From Balaenoptera acutorostrata (taxonomy: Eukaryota; Chordata; Mammalia; Artiodactyla; Balaenopteridae): a stretch of 64,000 nucleotides of DNA. Below the pieces are notes generated by a model, which ran no database searches, had not been told where the DNA came from, and was given only the letters and a program-made list of their open reading frames with translations. The stretch spans positions 49,688,207-49,752,206 of the forward strand of contig NC_080078.1 in assembly GCF_949987535.1 (NCBI RefSeq), in the 5' to 3' direction. A program made the position numbers and the translations under genes. Of this stretch, positions 11,268 to 23,244 are shown piece after piece (the first letter of the stretch is position 1; each line of letters opens with the position of its first letter).

Positions 11268-13253
11268 CTACGTTCCACATACATGCATTAACATACGATA
11301 TTTGTTTTTCTCTTTCTGACTTACTTCACTCTGTATGACAGTCTCTAGATCCATCCACTTCTCAACAAATGACTCAATTTCGTTCCTTTTTATGGCTGAA
11401 TAATATTCCATCGTATATATGTACCACAACTTCTTTATCCATTCGTCTGTTGATGGGAATTTAGGTTGCTTCCATGTCCTGGCTATTGTAAATAGTGCTG
11501 CAATGAACATTCGGGTGCACGTGTCTTTTTGAATTACGGTTTTCTCTGGGTATATGCCCAGTAGTGGGATTGCTGGGTCATATGGTAATTCTATTTTTAG
11601 TTTTTTAAGGAACCTCCATATTGTTCTCCATAGTGGCTGTATCAATTTACATTCCCACCAACAGTGCAAGAGGGTTCCCTTTTCTCCACACCCTCTCCAG
11701 CATTTGTTGTTTGTAGATTTTCTGATGATGCCCATTCTAACAGGAGTGAGGTGATACCTCATTGTAGTTTTGATTTGCATTTCTCTAATAATTAGTGATG
11801 TTGAGCATCTTTTCATGTGCTTCGTGGCCGTCTGTATGTCTTCTTTGGAGAAATGTCTATTTAGGTCTTCTGCCCATTTTTGGATTGGGGTGTTTGTTTC
11901 TTTGATATTGAGCTGAATGAGCTGTTTATATATTTTGGAGATTAATCCTTTGTCCGTTGATTCATTTGCAAATATTTTCTCCCATTCTGAGGGTTGTCTT
12001 TTCGTCTTGTTTATGGTTTCCTTTGCTGTGCAAAAGCTTTGAAGTTTCATTAGGTCCCACTTGTTTATTTTTGTTTTTATTTCCATTACTCTAGGAGGTG
12101 GATCGAAAAAGATCTTGCTGTGATTTATGTCAAAGAGTGTTCTTCCTATGTTTTCCTCTAAGAGTTTTATAGTGTCCAGTCTTATATTTAGGTCTCTAAT
12201 CCATTTTGAGTTTATTTTTGTGTATGGTGTTAGGGAGTATTCTAATTTCATTCTTTTACATGTGGCTGTCCAGTTTTCCCAGCACCACTTATTGAAGAGA
12301 CTGTCTTTTCTCCATTGTATATCTTTGCCTCCTTTGTCATAGATTAGTTGACCATAGGTGCGTGGGTTAATCTCTGGGCTTTCTATCTTGTTCCATTGAT
12401 CTATGTTTCTGTTTTTGTGCCAGTACCATATTGTCTTGATTACTGTAGCTTTGTAGTATAGTCTGAAGTCAGGGAGTCTGATTCCTCCAGCTCCATTTTT
12501 TTGCCTCAAGACTGCTTTGGCTATTCGGGGTCTTTTGTGTCTCCATACAAATTTTAAGATGATTTGTTCTAGCTCCGTAAAAAATGCCATTGGTAATTTG
12601 ATAGGGATTGCATTGAATCTGTAGATTGCTTTGGGTAGTATACTCATTTTCACAATGTTGATTCTTCCAATCCAAGAACATGGTATATCTGTCCATCTGT
12701 TGGTATCATCTTTAATTTCTTTCATCAGTGTCTTATAGTTTTCTGCATACAGGTCTTTTGTCTCCCTAGGTAGGTTTATTCCTAGGTATTTTATTCTTTT
12801 TGTTGCAATGGTAAATGGGAGTGTTTCCATAATTTCTCTTTCAGATTTTTCATCATTAGTGTATAGGAATGCAAGAGATTTCTGTGCATTAATTTTGTAA
12901 CCTGCAACTTTACCATATTCATTAATTAGCTCTAGCAGTTTTCTGGTGGCAGTTTTAGGATTCTCTATGTATAGTATCATGTCATCCGCAAACAGTGACA
13001 GTTTTACTTCTTCTTTTCCAATTTGTATTCCTTTTATTTCTTTTTCTTCTCTGATTGCCGTGGCTAGGACTTCCAGAACTATGTTGAATAATAGTGGTGA
13101 GAGTGGACATCCTTGTCTCGTTCCTGATCTTAGAGGAAATGCTTTCAGTTTTTCACCATTGAGAATGATGTTTGCTGTGGGTTTGTCATATATGGCCTTT
13201 ATTATGTTGAGGTAGGTTCCCTCTATGCCCACTTTCTGGAGAGTTTTTATCAT
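11268..13253 (-). pseudogene. L1-A ORF2 C-terminal half (reverse transcriptase part)
   Basis: An uninterrupted frame of about 660 codons homologous to ORF2p, from just after the RT 'AFDKIQH' region to the normal C-terminus. The catalytic FADD box is encoded at about 12978-12990. The C-terminal Cys-rich motif (CWRGCGEKG...HCWWEC) is present near 11660-11720. The endonuclease domain and RT N-terminal half are missing because the element is 5'-truncated. The open frame continues about 22 codons upstream into the inverted T1 repeat (to 13319), which gives a 683-codon chimeric frame with a non-L1 start. It retains Trp where L1-B has a stop. A dead fragment, but hardly decayed, so the insertion is fairly recent. 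Confidence 0.9.
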
Positions 13254-13590
13254 AAATCTTATATTTGTATTTGTATGGAAATATGTATGGAAATATGTTA
13301 ATATAAAGGTTTCAGACATTACATGAAATTTCTAAAAATCTTATATTTGTATTTGTATGGAAATATGTATGGAAATATGTTAATATAAATGTTTCAGACA
13401 TTACATGAAATTTCTAAAAATCTTATATTTGTATTTGTATGGAAATATGTATGGAAATATGTTAATATAAATGTTTCAGACATTACATGAAATTTCTAAA
13501 AATCTTATATTTGTATTTGTATGGAAATATGTATGGAAATATGTTAATATAAATGTTTCAGACATTACAGGAAACGTCTAAAAATCTTAT
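13254..13590 (+). repeat. 82-bp tandem repeat, about four units
   Basis: The base C in 'aatctt' recurs at 13258, 13340, 13422, 13504 and 13586, an exact 82-bp period. Units are almost identical. The unit contains 'tatttgtatttgtatgg', 'gttaatataaa' and 'cagacattacatgaaatt'. The corresponding T1 region in L1-B (40337-40480) has little more than one unit, so copy number differs between the two insertions. Confidence 0.95.
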
Positions 13591-14275
13591 ATGTTCTGGT
13601 ATAATGTTATAAGTAATAATCCTAGTTATTACTTTAAAATGTATATCTCAGAAATAACTAATTTTCTTGTCAACTGCATTATTATGAACTTTCATCCAAT
13701 CTTTAACCATGGTCATTTTTAAGTCTTTTGTCATTTACAGACAGTTCTGGGTGTACTCTGATGATTTTGCAAATATGTTCCTATAAAAGAGTTTCATCTT
13801 CAAGAAATTCATGGAAAAGACTCTGACAAGTACAGGTTTCTGGTAACTGACTGTACTGCTGAACTGAATGAATAAGCATTTTCAGAACTCTAATGAAAAA
13901 CTGATGAACTCATAAAAGTGCTAACAAAAGATCAAGATGAAAAAAAAGAAATTAATTACATGGGACTGAGTGAACTGATGAGGATGAGTATAATTTTTGT
14001 GACTTTCTGTCTGAATTAAAAAAAAAAAAAATCCCACAAGGACTCAGAGGAAAAGAATATACAAATCAATTTTCACTGCAAAGTAAAGGAGCTGTTACAG
14101 TGGAGGATTACTGGACTGAATGTCAATATTATGATATAGTATAAGTGTGTTTCATGTTTGGTAATTGCAATCATTGTTGCTTTTGTTGTGGTCATCCATG
14201 TACAATGCTTGGTGTCAGTCTATCTATCTCTTGTAAAAATAAAATACAGTGTGTGTGTGTGGAAAAAAAAAAAAA
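13591..14275 (+). mobile_element. T1: shared transduced segment in L1-A
   Basis: Non-L1 sequence nearly identical to the reverse complement of 39663-40320. It shows a splice-acceptor-like pyrimidine-rich stretch ending '...tgtcatttacag' at 13740. A region without long frames follows, then AATAAA at 14238-14243, a (GT)n stretch and an A13 tract (14263-14275). It behaves like the 3' end of a transcript whose poly(A) was copied along with the L1. I do not recognise the source gene. No target-site duplication flanks this internal A-tract, so it is not the end of an independent insertion here. Confidence 0.75.
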
Positions 14276-14991
14276 TCCATATTACATATTACAAATTATA
14301 CCTAACAATACACTCTCACCTGCAGACAAGACTTTTTTGAAAGTCCATGGATTGAAGTAGGAAACGATCAGACTATCTGTGCTGGTCTCCAGGAGATAAA
14401 TTGCACAGCCAGTTAAACTCTAACTGGGTTCCCAGAATCTCACTGCTTCCATATTAAGGATTCAAGATAAAATTGCATTCTCGTAAAGCAGTGGGCCAGC
14501 CTGCTTACCCCAGCTCTGTCTATTACATTTTGATAATGCATTGCATTTAGATACTAACAAAATTAATTAAGTTAAACTCTGTTCATTTTTGGTTTTGCCC
14601 CCAAATTTTCCAAATAACTGCAGACACAGAAAACATTCCCCCTGTACAAACATACACGCACATGCACACAAATTACAGGAAAAGTTTCTCCTTAAAAACA
14701 ACAGGTTTTTTTGTTCATAAAAATTTGGAAAGCTCCCAAATTATTTCCATGAGTCAGACAGCTCTTATTTGGCAGTCAACAACCCCACCATATCGAATCA
14801 AATAATTCTTAATTTTTAACCCATAATAACTTAAAAATTGGTCAGGAAGACAGCTTTTGCTTATTTTTCACTTTGTAATATATTCGGTCAACAAACATAA
14901 GATATCATTTTAAAACTTATATGTTGATAAATTATGAGTTTTCTTAAATAATTAAGTTGAAATAAAAAAAAAAAAAAAAAAAAAAAAAAAA
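14276..14991 (+). mobile_element. T2a: second transduced segment, only in L1-A
   Basis: About 690 bp of AT-rich non-coding DNA between the internal A13 and the terminal A28 tail. Nothing comparable lies at the same point in L1-B. It is read as flanking DNA of the intermediate source copy, carried along in a second round. No strong canonical poly(A) signal is seen at the usual distance; candidates are 'gataaa' at about 14926 and AATAAA overlapping the tail start. Confidence 0.6.
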
Positions 14992-15358
14992 CACAAGGCA
15001 ATGAAATTTTCAACTGCTATCTTCAAAGCACAATGCAGTGGAATTCTTATAATAAAGATCCAGCTAACTAAAAAAAATCAATTTTGTGTCTTTTTATCTT
15101 TGAGCCTTTGAATAATTCACTTAACTGCAAAACAATTTCGACATCAGTTTGCATGAAATAATGATATCCGCCTGGCAGAGTAGTTCTAAGAATTAGAGGG
15201 TGATTAGCTAATGTCTACTGTATAAAAGGATGCAAGCAAGTTTATTTGAGTGCAAATTTATTTATATTTATATAGAAAATATTATAATACTGACATTTTC
15301 TATTTGGCCATATTATAATGTTTACCATGCCTTGAATGTTTGACTATTTCTCTAAAAT

Positions 15359-15570
15359 AGTGGTTCTAAATGCTGGCAATTTTGACCCCAAGGGAACATT
15401 TGGCAATGTTTGGAGACATTTTTGATTTTTATGACTTGGAGGTGCTATTGGCATCTAGTGAGTAGAGGCCAGGTTTGTGGCTAATTACCCTACAATGCAC
15501 AAAACAGCCCACTTCCCAAAAGAATTATCCAGTCTAAAATATCAATAGTGCCAAGGCTGAGAAATCATGC
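15359..15570 (+). mobile_element. MER5A-like hAT-Charlie DNA transposon
   Basis: Matches the MER5A layout: 'agtggttct' start, 'cccaagggaacatttggcaatg', 'ggcatctagtgagtagaggcc', 'cctacaatgcacaaaacagccc' and 'caatagtgccaaggctgagaaa'. Flanked by similar 8-bp sites (tctaaaat at 15351-15358, tctaagac at 15571-15578), as expected for hAT elements. Non-autonomous. Confidence 0.85.
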
Positions 15571-15739
15571 TCTAAGACATAGGTCAGAAAAATTGGTCTC
15601 AGTTGTAACAATATTTTTGCCTTGTCGGTTTAGGCATTTGAATATGATAAAATATCTCTAGAACATTTTTGTTGCCTTAAGGAAATATCAAAAAGAAGTT
15701 TGTGGTGTGTGAAATATTGGATTAGTGCTCAGAAAATAT

Positions 15740-16170
15740 GTACTACCCCACCCCACCCCCAGCAATGTGGGCATTTGTGGCCACATCATTGATGCTGGAA
15801 TAAGTCATGTGACTTGCATTGGCCAATGGAATGCTAGCAGATGTGATGCAAGTAGGGGCTTTAACTGGGCTTGGGTGGTTGGGCTTACCTTTTACTCTTC
15901 AGTCATTTGTCATTAGACCCATTCCTGAAAGTCTTTTGGTCCAAGGATGCAAGAGACACTTGGATCAGACCCAAAGCTAAGCCAAGCCAAGCTCAGATGA
16001 TGTGCAACCTAAAGCAGAACTGCCTGGCTGAGCCCAGCAAAGGTCAGCCCAGATGTGAATCTGTAGACATCTGAGCATGAGAATAAACGCTAGTCATTAT
16101 AAGCCACACAGTTTTGAGATAGTTGGTTATATATCATTATTGTGGCAATGGCAGTAGCTGACTTACATGT
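15740..16170 (+). repeat. Old interspersed repeat, family not assigned
   Basis: Shares landmarks with 26335-26700: 'catgtgac..gc.ttggccaatgga', 'tggtccaagga' and the end 'taagccacacagtttt', with 'tattgtggcaat' at the far end of this copy. Likely an old LTR or DNA repeat. Non-coding. Confidence 0.5.
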
Positions 16171-17174
16171 GATTCACGGCTGCTACATATTAAATGAACT
16201 TAAATAGATAAGGAAGATTAGCAGTTTGAATATGGGAATAAAACAGTACAATAAAGTGGAGATGTTTATAGTTAACAAGTGTCTCTAAAGATCCTGACAT
16301 TAAATCTGGTAACCACAGGGTCAAGGAATTCAGAGATGCATTTGCCATTTGCCATCAGGACAATATCATACACTAAATGTTTGAGCATTCTCTAAAACAG
16401 TCAGTTCAGAGAAAATGCTTCCAGCATTGATTACTTTTTTGATCAGTTGACAAAATTGTATGTGTGTATTTGATTGGGGTACAGGGCCCAAAACTTTCAT
16501 TCTATTCTCAATAGTGTTTGAGACATTTTCACTCCCTTCACACAAACAATAAAAACAAGAACAACAAACAAACACAATAAAACAAAACCTAAAGTTTCTT
16601 GATCCATATAATGGATGCTATAAAACTGACTCTCAGTTGGAACTTTTTGGAATTTCTCCATTTTCTGAGATCCCATTACGCAAGCAAACTTGCTGTCTTT
16701 TCCTCCCTGTTCCACACAATACTTATGTGCAACATGCTTACTGCTAGGTTTACTAGGCAGAACTTTGGGAACAAAAACCATGACTTGTGAGCCATCTGTT
16801 ATGGCATCTGTGCTGCTGTAGCTACTCAATGTTTGGCAGTGCCATAATTATGATTTAAAACTTTATTTGAGTGGAAAATAAGAATTGCGATGACTTTACA
16901 TTTATAAGTATGTATACATGACTTAGAATTTGTATGTATATTTAGGATCAGTGAAAGATCAAAATGAAGTGGTGAGTCAGAGATTTCTGGAATTTCTGGG
17001 TCTGGAAGGAAGACCAGAGTATGGGCAGCCTGGAGGATGATGTCTGTACAGATGGCAGAAGATCTGCTTCACGTACCAATCGAACTTGCAGAGGAGCAGC
17101 TTCTTCCCCTGACAGCTTATGGTAGAACTGAGCATGTACATTTTGAACACCAGCTACAGAACTCTAACAAGTCT
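16171..17174. other. No gene seen
   Basis: A 110-codon minus-strand frame (16497-16829) has a hydrophobic run but no homology I recognise and ordinary AT-rich composition. I treat it as chance. The rest has no named repeat. Confidence 0.35.
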
Positions 17175-20020
17175 ATGTTGAGTTTTTTTTAATTAAACTT
17201 TTAATTTTGAGATAAGATGCATGTGTACTTGTGCATATAATAATAATAATACACAGAAATAATACACAGGTAAATATACCCTTTACTCAGTTTTCCTTAA
17301 TGGCAATGTCTCGAAAAACTATAGTAAAATATCACAACCAAGATGTTGATTTTGATACAGTCAAGATACAGAATATTTCCAACACCAAAGGATCCCTCAT
17401 TTTGCCTTTTATAGACACATCCACTTCCCTCCAGTCTCCACCCATTCCTTAACACTTGACAATCATTATCATGTGTTCCATTTCTATAATTTTGTCATTT
17501 CAAGGAGGTCATATAAATGGAATCATACAGTATGTAACCTTTTGGGATCAGGTTTTTTTCAATCAGCATCATTCTCTGGGCATTAATTTCGATTGTTGAG
17601 TGTATCAATAGTTGGTTCCCTTTTATTAGTAAGCTGTAATTATTGTATAGATGTACCACAGTTTGTTTAACCATTCACCCACTGAAGGATACCTGAATTG
17701 TCTTCACTTTTTTGGCTACTGTGAATAAAACTGCTATAAATATTCATGTACAGGTGTTTGTGTGAACTTGTTTTCATCTCTGTGTGATAAATGCCCAGGA
17801 GACCAATTTCTGAGTTGTGTGGTAGTTGCATGTTTACTTTTTAAAGAAATGGACAGTTGTTGTTGAGTGTGGCTGTATCATTTTCTATTCCCACCAGCAG
17901 TGTATGAGTGATCCAATATATCTACATTCTTACCAGCATGTATTATCACTTTTTCTAAACCATTCTGCTAAGTGGGTGGTGGGATCTCATTGTGGATTTA
18001 ATTTGCATTTCCCTAAAGGCTAATGATACTGAACATCTTTACATGTGCTTATTTGTCATTTACTTATCCTCTTCAGAGATATGTCTTTTTTCCATTTTCT
18101 AATTGGATTTTTGTGTTGATTTTTATGAGTTCTTTATATATTCTAGTTAAAGTCCTTTGTCAGATATGTGACCTGCAAATATTTTGTCGGTCCATAGCTT
18201 GCCTTTTTATCTTCTTAACAGTCCTTTACAGAGTGAAAAATTTTAATTTTGATGTAGTATAATTTATCAATTTTTCCTTTTACTGATTATGCTTTTGTTG
18301 TCAATTTTAACTCTTTGCCTATCCCTAAACTTGGAAGATTTTATCTTCTTATTATTGTTTTAAAAGTTTTATAGCTTTATGTTATATATTTAAGTCTGTG
18401 ACACATTTTTTTTAAAGATTTATTTATTATTTATTTATTTAATTTATTTTTGGCTTCTTTGGGTCTTAGTTGCAGCACGCAGGATCTTCGTTGAGGCCTA
18501 CAGGATCTTACTTTGCAGTGCATGGTCTTCTCTCTAATTGTGGTATGCAGGTTTTCTCTTCTCTAGTTGTGGCTCTTGGGCTCCAGGGCATGTGGGCTCT
18601 GTAGCTGTGGTGTGCGGGCTCCAGAGCGTGTGGGCTCTGTAGTTTGCAGCACCTGAGCTCTCTCGGTGAAGCACGTGAGCTCAGTAGTAGTGTCACACAG
18701 GCTTAGTTGCCCTGCAGAATGTAGGATCTTAGTTCCCTGACCAGGGATCGAACCCACATCCCCTGCATTGTAAGGCAGATTCTTTACCACTGGACTACCA
18801 AGGAAGTCCTCCTTGACACATTTTGAGTTATTTATTTTGTACCAAGTGTGAGACTTATGTCGAGTTTTTTTTTTTTTTTTTTTTTTTGGTCTATGAATGC
18901 CATTTATTCCACTACCATTTGTTGAAAAGGCTACTTTTTATCCATTGAATTATTTTTGTACCTTTGTCAAAAATCACTTGAACATATTTGTGTGGTTTTA
19001 TTTCTGGGTTCTCTGTTCTCATTCATTGATTTATGTGTCTATCCCTCTGTCAGTACTACACAGTCTTGACTACTGTGGATGTATAATAAGTCTTGTAATC
19101 AGGAAAACAGATTCCTAACACTATATTATTATGTTTCAGGGTTTTTGTTTTTTTTTAGCTATTTCCACTTTTGTCTTTCCATGTGAATATTAGAATTATC
19201 TTTATAGGTACAAAAATTGTTGTTTATATTTTGACAGTAATTGTGTTAAAGTTATATATCAGTTTGAGGAGAACTGACTAGCATTTTTACCATGATGAGT
19301 ATTCCAGTACATGAACATGATATGTATCTCCACTTTTTAATCTCTTCTTTATTTCATCAGTGTTTTGCAGTTTTCAGCAAATGAGTCCTATACATGTTTT
19401 GTTAGATTTATATCTAAATATTTCATTTTTGAGCACTTGAAAATGGTATTGCCTATATCATTTCAGTGTACACATACCTTAGGTAGCATATAGAAATACA
19501 ATTTATTTTTGTATATTTATCTTTTATTCTGTGACCTTGCTGAAATCACTTATAAGTTTTTCTAGAAGAGATTACATAAATTTGATATTAATTCTTCTTT
19601 AATCATTTGGTAGATTTCTCCAGTGAAACCATCTGATCCTAGAGATTTCTCTTTTTGGAAATTTTAAAATGATATAGTCAAATAACTTAATATTTATAGG
19701 ACTACTCCAACTACCTATTTAATATTTAGTAATTTGTTATAGTTTATGTTTTTCAAAGAATTGGGTTGTATTCATATCCCCTGTGTCATTCCTGATACTG
19801 GTAATTTGTGTCCTCTTTTAATTAATATTTGCATGATATATGTTTTTCCATCCTTTTACTTTCAACCTGTCTATAATGCTGTATTTGTTTTTTTTTTTGT
19901 TTTTTTGTTTTTGTAGGCAGCAGCCTATAGTTGGGTGATACTTTTAATCCACTCTGCCAATCTATGTCTTTTAATTGATGTAGTTGGACTATTTACATTT
20001 AATGTACTTACTGCCATGGG
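17175..20020 (-). repeat. Old L1 (L1M), ORF2 and 3' end, interrupted by a SINE
   Basis: The plus strand is the complement of a degraded L1. The 3' end at 17190-17700 reads 'ggaatcatacagtatgtaac' and 'accattcacccactgaagg'. ORF2 continues through 'attcccaccagcagtgta', 'gagttctttatatattct' and 'accatttgttgaaaaggct' to the ORF2 N-terminal region near 19960 ('ccaatctatgtcttttaattg'), matching the equivalent part of L1-B at 44811-44835. Many stops and indels. A T24 run at 18866-18888 and a T-rich tract near 19890 lie inside it. Confidence 0.8.
18410..18813 (-). mobile_element. tRNA-derived SINE (CHR type), antisense
   Basis: The antisense tail is the T-rich 'tttatttattatttattt' start. The B box complement lies near 'gggatcgaaccc' at about 18743-18755, and the end 'ggaagtcc' is at about 18803-18810. 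Flanked by an 11-bp duplication tgacacatttt (18399-18409 and 18814-18824). It is inserted in the old L1, so it is younger than that L1. Diverged from the copy at 41963, so it belongs to an older subfamily. Confidence 0.85.
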
Positions 20021-20409
20021 TGGGTTTACAGGTTTTTTTTTCTGGGTTATTTGGCTGCAGAAATGTGGTTACTGTCTAAAATTTTTCTGTCTTGCTAGGC
20101 TTTTCTTTTCCTGGTCCTTTAGCTAGAAGAGCAGGCTTTTATTGGGGGACTTCATCGGTCTGTGCCCATTGAGATTTCTATTTTGCCACCTTCTTCAGCT
20201 CCAAGTTTGGAATATATGAGGCAAAAAGAATATCCAGGGAACTGTTCCCTTGTTTATCTGCCTTATTCTCTCTGCATTTCAGAGTCCTTTTATTTTTTAA
20301 AATTATTTTAATATCTAGGGATTTTAATTGTATCTAGCAGAAGAAATGGGCCACAGTATGTCTAATCCTTCTTCCTACAAGTGAAAGTCCTCATTTATGT
20401 TTTAAAGGC

Positions 20410-20670
20410 CCCATATTCAGACTGACTTTGATTCTAATCTCGCTCCAGCCTTTACTAATTGTAGATCTTTAGACCAGTAACTTAACTCTGTGACTCACTT
20501 TCCTCTCCTGCAAAATGGGTGAAGCAGAATTGTGAGGATTAAATGAGTTATTCTAGGATAAGCAAATGCAACACAGTGAAAGCACAAAGTAAGCTCTCAT
20601 TAAATATGACTATTACAACTACTATTACTACTTTTACTGCTTTTGAAACTATTATTATTATTATTATTAC
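20410..20670 (+). repeat. MIR SINE plus (ATT)n
   Basis: MIR core: 'cagtaacttaactctgtgac', 'cctctcctgcaaaatggg', 'gtgaggattaaatgag', 'agtaagctctcattaaat', followed by short ATT repeats at about 20650-20670. Confidence 0.75.
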
Positions 20671-21814
20671 CACCACTGTTTCTACTTACAAATACTGTCC
20701 TTGTCACTCTCTCTCTGAGCACAAAAAGTCTTCAGTGACTTCCAGTGCAGAACATGGTTTACTGAAATAGCAATCAATGGAGAGGTCAAAACGATACCCT
20801 TTGGGAAATGAGGGTGATGGTAAAGATGTTAGAACCTTTGGCCTCTCTGGTCAAGGACTATGATATGTTCAAGTAGACCTAAGACCAACTGGGTATACAC
20901 CAGACTTAGTGATTAGACTCTGATAATTGCCAGATTTGCTTCTGAATTACTTTTGTTCCACAGCTTTGTGCCTCCTTGCCTCTGCCCTACTTTGAACCTT
21001 ATCTCTCTTTGTCTTGACTTGCTTTCTCTCTTTATCATGACTTATTTCTTCCTCCTTGGATTGTTCTCACTCTCTCAGGCTGGGGCCTCTCTCTCTGAAA
21101 TGAACATCCAGGGTTGTTCTGCCCAGAACTGCCTTGTGTTCTCTCAAGATATCGCTCCGTCTTGACTCTGGACTGGTTGGCTGGAAGTCGGGTAGTGCCA
21201 ATAATAACAACAGGTCATTTCTAAATTGCCAGCAGGAACAGTTAAGGAGAGAAAGCAGAGATCTAAGAAGTGCGTCTTGGTAGGCTCTTACTCTAGACTC
21301 TTGAATTTAAAAGCATAGACTGCTTATTCAGAAATAGACACAATTCTTTGGAAAAGTTTATAGCCTCTTGCATTTTTTTAGTCATTTTTTTAAACAAAAA
21401 TTTAGAAAATGCGTGGGAAAAGAAACATATTTAATTCCACCTCCCACTCCACTAAGGTTGCCACTTTTACCTCTTGGATGCATATTCTTCTAGACCCATT
21501 CCTTAATATTTTCTGTTCTCCAACTTCTGCATCTAATGATGCTGTTGAGAAGGTTTTCTTGTGACTAGAATTGTTGTTCTTCAAAGACAATTCAAAATAG
21601 AACTAGACAAAGGTAATTAACTGTTCTACTTTTATCTGGTTAAAACCTATTGAATTTCTAAATACTGGAAAACCCTCTCTGGCTATGCAAGTAGCCCACA
21701 TTCCATATTATTCTTATATTTTTGTTATGGTAAATCAAATAATTCGAAGTTTTAATTTTAGTTTTTTTGAGCATTGAATGCCACCCACCATTTTAAACCA
21801 ATGTGGGAATTTCC
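20671..21814. other. No gene seen
   Basis: Unique-looking AT-rich sequence. Frames are under 75 codons and have no recognisable product. Confidence 0.35.
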
Positions 21815-21960
21815 TGATTTGTGAAGTGGGGATAATAAATGTCTCCACTTCACAGGATTGCTTTGAAGTAAAATAATGACAACATTTACAATAAAGAGCA
21901 GAGCCTTTCTCACAGTGGTAGCTATCATTATTTTTGTTGCTATTGTTATTTGTCCAATCT
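21815..21960 (+). repeat. MIR SINE fragment
   Basis: 'ttgtgaagtggggataataa', 'ttcacaggattgc' and 'gtggtagctatcattattt' follow the MIR 3' half. Confidence 0.65.
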
Positions 21961-23240
21961 ATGTCCTTTAGACAACCAGCATGACAAGAGAAATAAGGTT
22001 AGCAGAATTGCTCCAAATTCAATGATTATTTCTCCTATCGTGTAAGAATTCTCAAATCTTTGGTGATATTGTTCCCAAAGACTACAACTATGTGAGATAC
22101 AGGGGACAAAAAATTATTGATTGGATTTCATGGTTTATGTCTGACTGGGAAAATCTTTCCTGCAATAGATCAAGAGCAGTAAGGGGTCTTGCAGGGTAGT
22201 TCTTGCTGGTTTTACCTGATGGGGTTCAAGTTGGAGGCGGGAAGCTACGGAGCAATTTCACCCCAGTCAGAGAGCTAAAAGGATTCAACCAATGGGATGG
22301 GGGCTTGGTGAAATACCTTAGAACAAGGAAAAGGAGACTATGTCCCTGAAAGACTTGCAGTATTCTTAAAATCTAGTAAAACTTGCAATACTTTAAAGTC
22401 AAGATATGGGTTGACTTTTTTTTTTAACCCTTGATTTTAAGCTGACATAGAGACATGGCCATTCCTTTCCAAAACTAATCTATGCCAATGACTACAGAGT
22501 ACTAATTCCCATTTGTGCAAAGGGAATTCAATTCCTTCCTGACTTTGGCAGAAGACGAAAACTATGGGTGCCTTTTCAGAGTTTTTCCACAGGCAGCTCA
22601 TGTAAAGCTGACATTTCCCAGCAACAATCTCTGCCTCATCTTTTTATTGTGTGTCAGCCTGCGGTTAGGTCTAACAAATTGTCGGTGTTTCTGCTTCATT
22701 TCCCAGCACCCTGTATTCTCTACTTGATAGTCTCAGCAGTGACAGATTTCCCTTCCTTCTTTTCCTACCCCCAGATTGTTTTAATTACCACTTTTGTGTT
22801 TTGTTAGAGGGTAAACTGTGAAAATGGCCTCTGGTTGTTTAGGTTGCTTAGCTTAAAAATTAAAAAAAAACCCAAAAAACAACACTTGCTTGGAGTAAAA
22901 AGGGGTGCCTAAGACCTAAGGATCTATTGATTTACTCATTTATTCTTTAGGAAGAGAAGCGGAACTAAAGATAAGGGATAATTCAACTGCTGTGTACACC
23001 CCATTTTGACTACAGTGATTTTTCTTTTTGTTGACAGTGTCTCATAGGGAAGGGAGAGGAGCTGGGGCTTTGTCCTTTACTGGGAACTATTAGTCCCAAA
23101 GTCACCCCATTTCCCTGAACTGTTTCCTTTGTAGAGTCCTGAGAAAGGGAAGAGAAGGTCAGCAACCCCTTGAATGAGGTGTGAGTACAGATTGGACATC
23201 ACAGTACCTTCCTTGAGTCCTGAAGGCAGAGTGCCTGAGG
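21961..23240. other. No gene seen
   Basis: Two overlapping plus-strand frames at 22515-22807 are short and motif-free. No repeat assigned. Confidence 0.35.
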
Positions 23241-23244
23241 CAGA

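Larger units (their letters stand above)
11009..15000 (+). mobile_element. L1-A: twin-primed L1 insertion with 3' transduced DNA
   Basis: Bounded by a 13-bp target-site duplication, aaaacacaaggca, at 11009-11021 and 14988-15000. The plus-strand tail is (A)28 at 14964-14991. The 3' part (13254-14991) runs in plus orientation. The 5' part (11022-13253: L1 ORF2 C-terminal half, L1 3' UTR and the first ~38 bases of T1) is inverted. The two parts are adjacent in the uninverted copy L1-B, which is the classic result of twin priming. After the L1 end come T1 (ending at AATAAA and A13) and T2a (ending at the terminal tail). The bottom-strand cut site reads TTTT/G, as expected for L1 endonuclease. Confidence 0.85.

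Noticed and set aside
13254..13590. 82-bp array as a CRISPR or satellite array
   Set aside because: Units are contiguous without spacers, few in number, and clearly part of the T1 segment found elsewhere with about one unit.
14263..14275. Internal A13 tract as the end of the L1-A insertion
   Set aside because: No target-site duplication is found there. The matching 13-bp duplication lies at 14988-15000 after the A28 tail.
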